Source of the DNA: Deltaproteobacteria bacterium
GTDB taxonomy: Bacteria > Myxococcota_A > UBA9160 > SMWR01
Direction of reading: 5' to 3'
DNA length: 42,721 nucleotides
Assembly: GCA_019313245.1 (NCBI GenBank)
Contig: JAFDBP010000018.1
Location: 1 to 42,721, forward strand
In this document: positions 17,460 through 26,351 of the stretch, piece after piece
How the letters are laid out: each line of letters begins with the position of its first letter
Position numbering within the stretch: the first letter of the stretch is position 1
Program-made: the position numbers and the translations under genes
Notes under the pieces: generated by a model
Database searches by the model: none
Told to the model about the DNA's origin: nothing
Seen by the model: the letters and a program-made list of their open reading frames with translations, nothing else

Positions 17460-19283
17460 GTGAGTTCGGAAGCGGCGATCGTCTTCGCAATACTCGGAGT
17501 GGCGGGGGCCTGCTTCGCATCGGGGCGCGTACGCCTGGACGTCACGGCGCTGCTCGTCGTATTGGCGCTGATGCTGAGCGGCGTGCTGACGCCACGCGAG
17601 GCAGTCTCCGGCTTCGGCGACCCTGTGGTGCTTCTCGTCGCCGGACTCCTCGTCGTCGGCGAGATGCTGAACCGAACGGGTGTCGCGTACGAATTGGGCA
17701 ACTGGATCGCGCGCGTCGGCGGTGCGAGCGAGACGCGCCTGCTGATTCTGCTGATGGTGTCGGCGGCCGTTCTCAGCAGCGTGATGAGTTCGACTGCCGT
17801 CGTGGCGGTCTTCATTCCCGTAGTACTCACGATCTCCGCCAAGACCGATCTCAACGCCAGCCACCTCCTGATGCCGCTATCGTTCGCAGCACTCGTGGGC
17901 GGAATGCTGACACTGATCGCCACCACCCCGAACCTCGTCGTCAACGCCGAACTGGACGAAAAGGGATTGGAGGTTTTCGGGTTCTTTGCCTTCACCCCGA
18001 TCGGTCTGGCAGTACTGGCAGTGGCGGTGCTCTACATGTGGCTCGTGGGCCGCCACATGCTGCCCGGGGGCGCCGCGCCGCCAAAGAGCGATGAGCGAAC
18101 GCTCGACGACCTTCGGACGGGCTTTGGGATCGACGAAACGTACCACCGATTGCGCGTTCTCAGCGGCTCACCGCTGATCGGTCGGAGTCTGGCCGAGGCC
18201 GAAATCAGCACGCGCTTTCACGCGCGGGTGATCGCGATCGAGCGGTCGGGCCGGCGCGGGAGCCGGGAACTGCTCGGGTCCCCGAGCCCGGACGCAGAGA
18301 TTCACGCTGGCGACGCCTTGTATGTCGTCGGTGAAATCGACGAAGTCGAAGCCCTGATCGGCGCAGAGAATCTCGAATTGCTCGAGATCGGAGACGAAGA
18401 TCATGCGCTCTTGAAGCTGGAACTCGGGCTCGCTGTCGTGCTCCTGCATCCCGAATCGCAACTCGCCGGGATTACGCTCAGAGAGGCTGGTTTCCGCTCG
18501 ACACACGCGCTGCACGTGCTCGGCGTGCGTCGACGGGGCAACATCATCACCCCGTTCGTCGACGAACCGCTCGAATCCGGTGACTCGCTGCTGGTTCTCG
18601 GCCGCTGGGACGCAGTTTCGCGGCTACAGGGTGACACGCACGACTTCGTGGTCCTGGCACTGCCGCGGGAACTCGAAGATGTGGCACCTGCCCGCGAGCG
18701 CGCTCCGGCCGCGCTCGCGATCGTGGCTGGCATGGTCATCCTCGCCGCCTTCAACATCGTGCCGGTCGTCGCAGCCATCCTGCTGGCTGCGCTCGCGGCG
18801 GTCTTCACGCGCTGTCTCAGTATGGAGGAGGCCTATCGCTCCATCCACTGGAGCAGCCTCGTGCTCATTGCGGGCATGCTTCCCGTCGCAAATGCACTCG
18901 AAAACACGGGAGGGGTGGATCTCGTCGTCGAGGCGCTGATCCAGGGCGTGGGCGACGCGAGCCCGTACTTCGCCATGACGCTGATTTTCGCGCTCACAGC
19001 GGGGCTCGGGTTGGTCCTCTCGAACACGGCGACGGCGGTGCTCGTCATACCCGTCGCGTTGCGCGCCGCCGCCGTGCTCGGCGTATCTCCCTATCCATTC
19101 GCGATGACCGTGGCGATCGCGGCTTCGGCCGCGTTCGTGACGCCATTTTCGACACCGGTAGTGACCCTGGTGATCGCACCGGGAAGCTATCGCTTCGTCG
19201 ATTTCGCGAGGGCGGGCATTCCGCTCCTCATCCTCACCTGGGCGACGACGATGTTCGTGACGCCGCTCATCTTTCCGTTTTGA
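17460..19283 (+). CDS. SLC13/DASS-type anion permease with two TrkA-C domains
   Basis: About 607 residues. Two blocks of hydrophobic helices (about 1-190 and 415-605) flank two cytosolic TrkA-C/RCK-C modules (about 210-305 and 320-400, the first containing LIGRSLAEAE and ALYVVGE). This is the SLC13-like (sulfate, dicarboxylate, possibly arsenite) family with regulatory RCK-C inserts. Conserved transporter loops are visible, for example SSVMSSTAVVAVFIP and VLSNTATAVLVIPVAL, the (S/T)xxT(A/S) motifs of the family. The GTG at 17460 is preferred; an in-frame GTG at 17418 would add 14 polar residues. The downstream remnant starts within its stop codon. Ion specificity is not visible. Confidence 0.88.
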   Translation: MSSEAAIVFAILGVAGACFASGRVRLDVTALLVVLALMLSGVLTPREAVSGFGDPVVLLVAGLLVVGEMLNRTGVAYELGNWIARVGGASETRLLILLMVSAAVLSSVMSSTAVVAVFIPVVLTISAKTDLNASHLLMPLSFAALVGGMLTLIATTPNLVVNAELDEKGLEVFGFFAFTPIGLAVLAVAVLYMWLVGRHMLPGGAAPPKSDERTLDDLRTGFGIDETYHRLRVLSGSPLIGRSLAEAEISTRFHARVIAIERSGRRGSRELLGSPSPDAEIHAGDALYVVGEIDEVEALIGAENLELLEIGDEDHALLKLELGLAVVLLHPESQLAGITLREAGFRSTHALHVLGVRRRGNIITPFVDEPLESGDSLLVLGRWDAVSRLQGDTHDFVVLALPRELEDVAPARERAPAALAIVAGMVILAAFNIVPVVAAILLAALAAVFTRCLSMEEAYRSIHWSSLVLIAGMLPVANALENTGGVDLVVEALIQGVGDASPYFAMTLIFALTAGLGLVLSNTATAVLVIPVALRAAAVLGVSPYPFAMTVAIAASAAFVTPFSTPVVTLVIAPGSYRFVDFARAGIPLLILTWATTMFVTPLIFPF

Positions 19284-19640
19284 AGCGGCGACCCGAACGT
19301 GCGCGGATGAGCCCGCTGCGGGTGCTCGCGATCGCCAGCGCCGTCGCAGTCGCGTTCGGAGCGACCGCCCTCGCCGGTTTGCGATTCGCAGGTGGTGCCC
19401 TCGACAGCGAGCCTTCCGAGATGGACGATGGGCCGAGTTCGAACGCGAAGCGCCTGCTGGCTTCTGCGTTCGAGGAAGTCTCGCCCCACGCCCTGGCCGA
19501 TCACCACGTACACGTCATTGGCCCGGGCACGAACGGGATCGGCACATGGGCGAATCCGAAGATGCCGAACGGGTCGGACCCCGTAGCGCGCATCAAGGTA
19601 CTCACCTACATGGACAGCTCCGACGTGACCGACCCCGCGC
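19280..19640 (+). pseudogene. Truncated amidohydrolase remnant
   Basis: The frame starts at a TTG overlapping the permease stop (or an ATG at 19307), gives a hydrophobic signal or anchor and then about 70 residues matching the start of a metal-dependent amidohydrolase: DHHVHVIG carries the metal-binding HxH, followed by GIGTWANPKM and a VLTYMDSSDV segment. Around 19635-19650 the sequence turns into composition typical of non-coding DNA, and the frame then only shadows the convergent gene. A complete amidohydrolase needs about 300 more residues with further His and Asp ligands; none is found in any frame downstream. I read this as the 5' end of a gene lost by deletion. Confidence 0.6.
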
Positions 19641-19701
19641 GCGCGAGAAGCAAGAAGCGGAGCGCCGCTGCAAGCAGAATCCAGCCGAGTGCCCAAACGC
19701 A

Positions 19702-19733
19702 GATCGCCGGAGCGGCGTTCCGCCCCGGCGATC
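19702..19733 (-). terminator. Strong hairpin downstream of the small envelope-protein pair
   Basis: Arms GATCGCCGG (19702-19710) and CCGGCGATC (19725-19733) pair perfectly, with an inner GCGG/CCGC stem, one A.C mismatch and a CGTT loop. It lies 23 bases past the stop of the minus-strand gene ending at 19756. On that strand only a short TTT follows, so intrinsic termination is plausible but the U-tract is weak; it may instead stabilise the transcript. Confidence 0.5.
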
Positions 19734-19755
19734 GATGGATCCGTGAAGCTGGGCG

Positions 19756-20181
19756 TCAGTGCTTCTGGCAAACACCGAACAGCACGAAGGCCGTTCCGTC
19801 ACCGGCAATGGCGGCCGTCATGTCGCCGGTCATCTGGTCGATCGCCAGACTCCAAGCCCTAGCACCTTCGGCACCCTGCAAGATGGTCTGACCTTCATTC
19901 ACCTTGACGCTCTCGATGGCGGTAGATTCCTCCTCGCCATCGCTGTCCGTCCCGCTGAGCTTCTTCTTCTTGACGTCGACGGTGATCCACTTGGGAATGT
20001 TGATCTCCTCGACCGTCACGCGACCGCACTCGCCCGCGCCCGAGCACTCGGTCGCATCGGTCGGGACGCAGCGAAGCTTCTTCGAACCGTCGAAGTCGGC
20101 CGCGAGCGAAATGCCCAGGGGCGCGACGAGCAGCACGACCACCAGTGCCGTGTATTTGCCTACCGATCGTATATTCTTCAT
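19756..20181 (-). CDS. Small secreted protein of unknown function
   Basis: 141 residues. A signal peptide (LVVVLLVAPLGISLA, cleavage before ADFDG) precedes a mature domain with four Cys (LRC, TEC, GEC and the final GVC), suggesting two disulfides, and C-terminal strands WSLAIDQMTGDMTAAIAG and AFVLFGVC. I recognise the general form of small conserved periplasmic proteins with a Cys near the end but cannot name the family. The ATG at 20181 overlaps the stop of the upstream gene (TGATG), so the two are co-translated; a GTG one codon earlier is possible. A terminator-like hairpin follows. Confidence 0.8.
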   Translation of the reverse strand: MKNIRSVGKYTALVVVLLVAPLGISLAADFDGSKKLRCVPTDATECSGAGECGRVTVEEINIPKWITVDVKKKKLSGTDSDGEEESTAIESVKVNEGQTILQGAEGARAWSLAIDQMTGDMTAAIAGDGTAFVLFGVCQKH

Positions 20182-20651
20182 CACCTTACCGTGTACCCCT
20201 TGCCTTCGAGGCAGGCGCTCAGGGCGCGGTTGTACGCATCACGTCCCGCGCGCTGCTGGTTCGCCCACTGTTGATCGGCCGCCTCCTGTTGGCGGCGCTG
20301 GTCGTTTCGGCGCATTCCGCCCATCATTCCGCCTCCGGCTGCGCCTATTGCGGCGCCCTTGCCGGCGTCCCCGGCAATGGCACCGATGACAGCGCCCGTG
20401 GCCGCACCTCGCGCGGCACCGCGCACGGCGCCACCCTGCGCAGCTTGACCCGAAGACGGCGGAGCACCAGGTGAAGCGGCGGGGTCGAAGCCGGTCTGGT
20501 TGATCGCCCAGCGGTTGCATTCGCCGCGATCCTGGTCCTGCTGCGCCTGGCTCTGGTTGTTGTTCGGAAAGATCATCAGGTCCTGAGCCATCGCAGGCGC
20601 CGCCGTCGCCGTTACGAGTAGGACCAGAACCGATAGGCCCTTGATATTCAT
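20181..20651 (-). CDS. Glycine-zipper envelope protein
   Basis: 156 residues. A signal peptide (LVLLVTATAAPAMA) is followed by a Gln/Asn-rich segment, a Cys-containing helix (RGECNRWAINQTGF) and a glycine-zipper block of small residues (GAARGAATGAVIGAIAGDAG, then GAAGGG) that can insert into or span a membrane, then an RQQ-rich helix with a conserved-looking ALSACLEGKGYTV end. This form is common for small outer-membrane or periplasmic proteins of unknown role. The ATG at 20651 has AGGGAG about eight bases upstream; the frame is open 23 codons further without a site. It is the first gene of a two-gene unit. Confidence 0.85.
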   Translation of the reverse strand: MNIKGLSVLVLLVTATAAPAMAQDLMIFPNNNQSQAQQDQDRGECNRWAINQTGFDPAASPGAPPSSGQAAQGGAVRGAARGAATGAVIGAIAGDAGKGAAIGAAGGGMMGGMRRNDQRRQQEAADQQWANQQRAGRDAYNRALSACLEGKGYTVR

Positions 20652-20981
20652 CGCTTGACTCCCTTGCTTGGTCGCGCCAGACGGCGCGTCGTGACCCGTC
20701 TCAGCCGGCGAAGCTAACACTCGCCCAAGTGGCGATCAACCGACATCACCAATTGGGGGCACACCGCAATTCCAGCGGGGGGTTCACCACTCAGCGGAAA
20801 GCCATGGAGGCATATGCGGGTACGCAAGCGTTTCCGCCCAGTCGGCCCGAAGATCAGCCCGAATTCGCCGGAGCGCTCGATCGAAGAGATCTCGCGCGAC
20901 AGCGTATTCGAGCGCAGCGGTGGAATGAGCGCAAGCGCGGGAGAGTCGGCGAAGATTTACCTACGTCTCCCCCCCCAATTG
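20652..20981. other. Intergenic region, no firm gene
   Basis: 330 bases between two minus-strand genes. It must hold the promoter of the glycine-zipper gene. A plus-strand frame begins at ATG 20814 three bases after GGAGG and reads plausibly for about 55 codons, but continues into the antisense of the hydrolase gene, so I do not call it. No hairpin followed by a T-run was seen. Confidence 0.4.
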
Positions 20982-22178
20982 CTAGCGACCCCGGGTCAGA
21001 ACCCAGTAATGGGTACCGTCCGGCGTCTTGATCCGATAGAGCAGCCGACTCCGAGGCGGAGTCTCGTTGGTAAGCCTCAGGTAGAGGTCGTCGAAGAATT
21101 CGGGCGTCTCGAGACTGAAGTTGTGGAAATTGCGCGTTCGATTGACGGGCGTTACATCCACCAAAGTCACGAGGTCGCTATCCGGATCGATCAATTCCGC
21201 CACCCTGACGGCTTCCTCGAGCTGGTCGGGAGTCAGCGTGCTCTCGCCGCGCCGCCTCGCTCGATTGACCAGGCGGCTCAGCACCAGGGCCCGATCGTTG
21301 GACGAGACATAGACCGTCAGGTTGTTCGACAGCGCCTTGATTTCTTGTTTGAACTGCTCGTCGAACTCCTCGTGATCCACGTCCGGCGCCGTCAACACTA
21401 CCTCGTCGATCTCGGTTTCCGAGTCCGCAAATTCCGCCTTCTGATGGAGGACACTGAAGGCATCGGCCACCACCTGGCCGCCCATGCTGTTCGCCACGAG
21501 CCACAGCCGATCGGGGCGGACCTTTCGAACGATCAACTCCACGGTTCGGGCCAGATCCGCGCCCGACGCTTCGGCCACCTCGCGCGCGCGCCGGTAACCG
21601 CTGAGCGATCCGCCCTGGTTTCCGGGCCAGTCGAACAGCAACACCGGCGAATTCACGTCGAGCACGTGGCCGAAGAATGCGGTCTTGCGCAGCGCGGATG
21701 GAAACGCCTCTCGGAATCCGTGCACGACGATCAATAGTGACCGATACGGAGAATCAGCTACCAGGCCGGCAAGTCGCTCGACGAAATCGCCCTCGTCGAG
21801 CATCCGGATCTCGTGGAGGTTGATCTCTTCGTTCTGGAACCACTCCGTTGGGTTGATGAGCATGCCGAGACCCAGGGTGGGTCGAATCTTCGCGTCGAAA
21901 GAGCCGAACGTCAGCGACTCTTCCCGGCCGGTTCCGAAGCGCTCCTCGACAGGGCCACCCTCGCGCTCCCGTTCGCGATTGGTGACGAAGAAGTACCGAT
22001 AGGTTCCCTGCTCGGCGAGTTGGGCGACCGTCATGCGACGGAACAGAAACGCCTCGGCATGGCGCAGCGAGAAGTCCGAGGTTCGATAGATCGTGTGGTA
22101 GACCCACCCGCCAGCTCCGAGCAGAGCCAGAGCGATGAGAGCCGCACCGACCCAGAGTTTCCGCTTGAGGCTCGCCAT
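20982..22178 (-). CDS. Membrane-anchored alpha/beta hydrolase (DUF900-like)
   Basis: 398 residues. A single N-terminal membrane helix (about 8-28) anchors an alpha/beta-hydrolase domain: LLIVVHGF near residue 150 is the oxyanion strand, VLLFDWPG near 180 the next strand, and LVANSMGGQVV near 228 the nucleophile elbow (NSMGG in place of the canonical GxSxG). VVLTAPDVDHEEF and NFHNFS supply candidate Asp and His. This matches the DUF900 group, esterase/lipase-like proteins often membrane-bound. The start is followed closely by the anchor, and GGAGAGGAGG lies directly upstream. It has no operon partner. Substrate unknown. Confidence 0.82.
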   Translation of the reverse strand: MASLKRKLWVGAALIALALLGAGGWVYHTIYRTSDFSLRHAEAFLFRRMTVAQLAEQGTYRYFFVTNREREREGGPVEERFGTGREESLTFGSFDAKIRPTLGLGMLINPTEWFQNEEINLHEIRMLDEGDFVERLAGLVADSPYRSLLIVVHGFREAFPSALRKTAFFGHVLDVNSPVLLFDWPGNQGGSLSGYRRAREVAEASGADLARTVELIVRKVRPDRLWLVANSMGGQVVADAFSVLHQKAEFADSETEIDEVVLTAPDVDHEEFDEQFKQEIKALSNNLTVYVSSNDRALVLSRLVNRARRRGESTLTPDQLEEAVRVAELIDPDSDLVTLVDVTPVNRTRNFHNFSLETPEFFDDLYLRLTNETPPRSRLLYRIKTPDGTHYWVLTRGR

Positions 22179-22554
22179 CCTCCTCTCCGTGAAGGTCCTG
22201 CAGCGAGGCTCCCTTCTCGCAACCCACAGCGTGTGTTAGCGCTCGATGTTGCCAAATTCCATCGCCTGCGCCATCGGGAGCTCTCCTGTTCGACTGCGCA
22301 ATTTCAGCGAGAATCGCGCAGAGAAACCCTAGAGACCATCCTCACCGAGCGACCCCGAATCCGACATCCCCGCATTTGGCGCTTCGCCGCTTTACCTGTA
22401 TAAGATCGACCACGACCGGGGCACACGAGGATGGAGGGAGCCGAATCTCAGATCGGATCTTCGAAACCACTCTGACGAGTCGCAATGCTTTTAGATCAAT
22501 CTCGAGATCTGGCCTCCATTTGCCCAATTGAAGAAAACCACTGGGAATCCCGAG
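22179..22554. other. Divergent intergenic region
   Basis: 376 bases between the hydrolase and amidase genes. The only signal I can support is the promoter-like pair at 22376-22404 on the plus strand. The remainder shows no coding frame with a start and ribosome site. Confidence 0.5.
22376..22404 (+). promoter_or_regulatory. Sigma70-like promoter upstream of the amidase gene
   Basis: TTGGCG at 22376-22381 and TATAAG at 22399-22404, separated by exactly 17 bases, about 150 bases before the amidase start. Four of six and five of six consensus matches in a GC-rich region make this one of the better promoter candidates in the window. Confidence 0.5.
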
Positions 22555-24099
22555 ATGACACTTTTTCGCCCGCTCGCTTTGATCGCCCTCTTTGTATTTG
22601 CCTGCTCGCAAGAACCATCGATTGATCTGCGCGAATACGACGTCGCCGCGTTACAGGCCGCGATGGAAAGCGGCGAACTCCTGTCCCAGGACATCGTCGG
22701 CTACTACCTCGCAGAGATCGCTCGAATCGATCACGCGGGACCAGAACTGCGATCGATCATCGAAATCAATCCGGATGCACTCGAGATTGCGGCCAAGCTC
22801 GATGAGGAACGCATCGCGTCCGGACCGCGCGGACCGCTGCACGGAATTCCCATCGTGCTGAAAGCCAACATCGACACCGGCGACCAGATGCACACGACCG
22901 CCGGTTCGCTGGCCCTCGCCGACCACCGCGCACCCGACGACGCCTTCCTGGTTTCGCGATTGCGCGACGCGGGCGCGGTCATCCTCGGAAAGGCCAATCT
23001 GAGTGAATGGGCCAACTTTCGCTCGGCCCGATCTTCGAGCGGCTGGAGCAGCATCGGTGGACAGACCCGGAATCCCTACGATCCGCGCCGCAACCCATGC
23101 GGATCTTCGAGCGGTTCCGCGGCCTCCGTCGCGGCAAACCTGACCGCGCTCTCCATCGGCACGGAAACCGATGGCTCCATCGTCTGCCCGGCCGGCATCA
23201 ACGGCATCGTGGGAATCAAGCCGAGCCTCGGCCTGGTCAGCCGCGACGGCATCATTCCGATCGCGCACAGCCAGGATACGGCGGGCCCGCTGGCGCGCAG
23301 CGTCACCGATGCCGCAATCCTCTTGACGGCCATTTCGGCCGCCGACCCGTCCGATCCAGCCACCGCGAGCAGACCCGACGGCGTCGTGGATTACGCTTCC
23401 GGGTTATCGGCGAGTGCACTCGAGGGCAAGCGGATCGGAGTGCTGCGCAGCTATTGGGGTGCGGGCGAGGATCCCAACGCCGAGGCCGTCTTCAATCAGT
23501 CGATCGAGGTGATCCGAGCAGCCGGCGCGGAAATCGTCGACCCGATCGAATTGGACGTCGCCGAAATGTGGGAAGCCGAGGACGAAGTGCTCTACTACGA
23601 GTTCAAGGCGGATCTCAACGCCTATCTACAGGAAAGCGGCGCAGCCCTGAAGACCCTCGAAGAGATCATCCGCTTCAACAGCGAAAACGCGGCTTCCGTC
23701 ATGCCGTTCTTCGGCCAGGAGATCATGGAGACCGCTCAGGAGAAGGGCCCCCTGTCGGAAGACGAGTATCGCTACGCGCTCGCGGAGAGCAAGCGGATCT
23801 CTCAGACGGTGATCGACGACGCGCTGAACGAAAACTCCCTCGACGCAATCATCGCGCCCGCCAACAGCCCGGCCTGGCTGACGGACCACATCAACGGCGA
23901 CACGACGTTCGGCATCAGCAGCTCATCTTATGCGGCCGTGTCGGGCTATCCGAGCGTGACGGTACCGGCGGGTTTCGTTCACGGCCTTCCGGTTGGCCTG
24001 TCCTTCATATCCGGCGCCTTCAGCGAAAAGGCGTTGATCGACCTCGCGTACGCGTTCGAACGAGCGAGTCGAGCGAGGCGAGCGCCCGAAGGATTCTAG
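22555..24099 (+). CDS. Amidase-signature family lipoprotein
   Basis: 514 residues. A lipoprotein signal ends FVFAC (Cys16-17). The amidase-signature core is intact: catalytic Lys in GIPIVLKANI (~103), cis-Ser in CGSSSGSAAS and nucleophile Ser in GTETDGSIVCPAGINGIVG. These enzymes hydrolyse carboxamides by a Ser-cisSer-Lys triad; the GTETDGSI form is common in peptide-amidase relatives. The ATG at 22555 gives a normal signal; a TTG at 22528 would add nine residues. The next gene, a prolyl oligopeptidase lipoprotein, starts 41 bases later, so the pair probably degrades peptides or amides at the cell surface, which is inferred from context. Confidence 0.92.
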   Translation: MTLFRPLALIALFVFACSQEPSIDLREYDVAALQAAMESGELLSQDIVGYYLAEIARIDHAGPELRSIIEINPDALEIAAKLDEERIASGPRGPLHGIPIVLKANIDTGDQMHTTAGSLALADHRAPDDAFLVSRLRDAGAVILGKANLSEWANFRSARSSSGWSSIGGQTRNPYDPRRNPCGSSSGSAASVAANLTALSIGTETDGSIVCPAGINGIVGIKPSLGLVSRDGIIPIAHSQDTAGPLARSVTDAAILLTAISAADPSDPATASRPDGVVDYASGLSASALEGKRIGVLRSYWGAGEDPNAEAVFNQSIEVIRAAGAEIVDPIELDVAEMWEAEDEVLYYEFKADLNAYLQESGAALKTLEEIIRFNSENAASVMPFFGQEIMETAQEKGPLSEDEYRYALAESKRISQTVIDDALNENSLDAIIAPANSPAWLTDHINGDTTFGISSSSYAAVSGYPSVTVPAGFVHGLPVGLSFISGAFSEKALIDLAYAFERASRARRAPEGF

Positions 24100-24140
24100 A
24101 CGTTTCCCCAGCGGTTCGCCGAAATCAAAACGGGGTGATG

Positions 24141-26282
<2,142 letters not shown>

Positions 26283-26351
26283 CCAGCCCGAGCCAGCCGC
26301 TACGCACAACCAGCTCGTTACGGGGCACGCGAACAAAGCGAAGGCAGCGCC

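Noticed and set aside
20814-20981. A plus-strand frame with GGAGG three bases before its ATG
   Set aside because: The spacing is too short, and the frame runs on as antisense of the hydrolase gene.
23007-24140. A fused amidase-region plus prolyl oligopeptidase protein of 1091 codons
   Set aside because: The upstream part is a shadow of the amidase gene in another frame, and a signal peptide with Shine-Dalgarno marks the true start at 24141.
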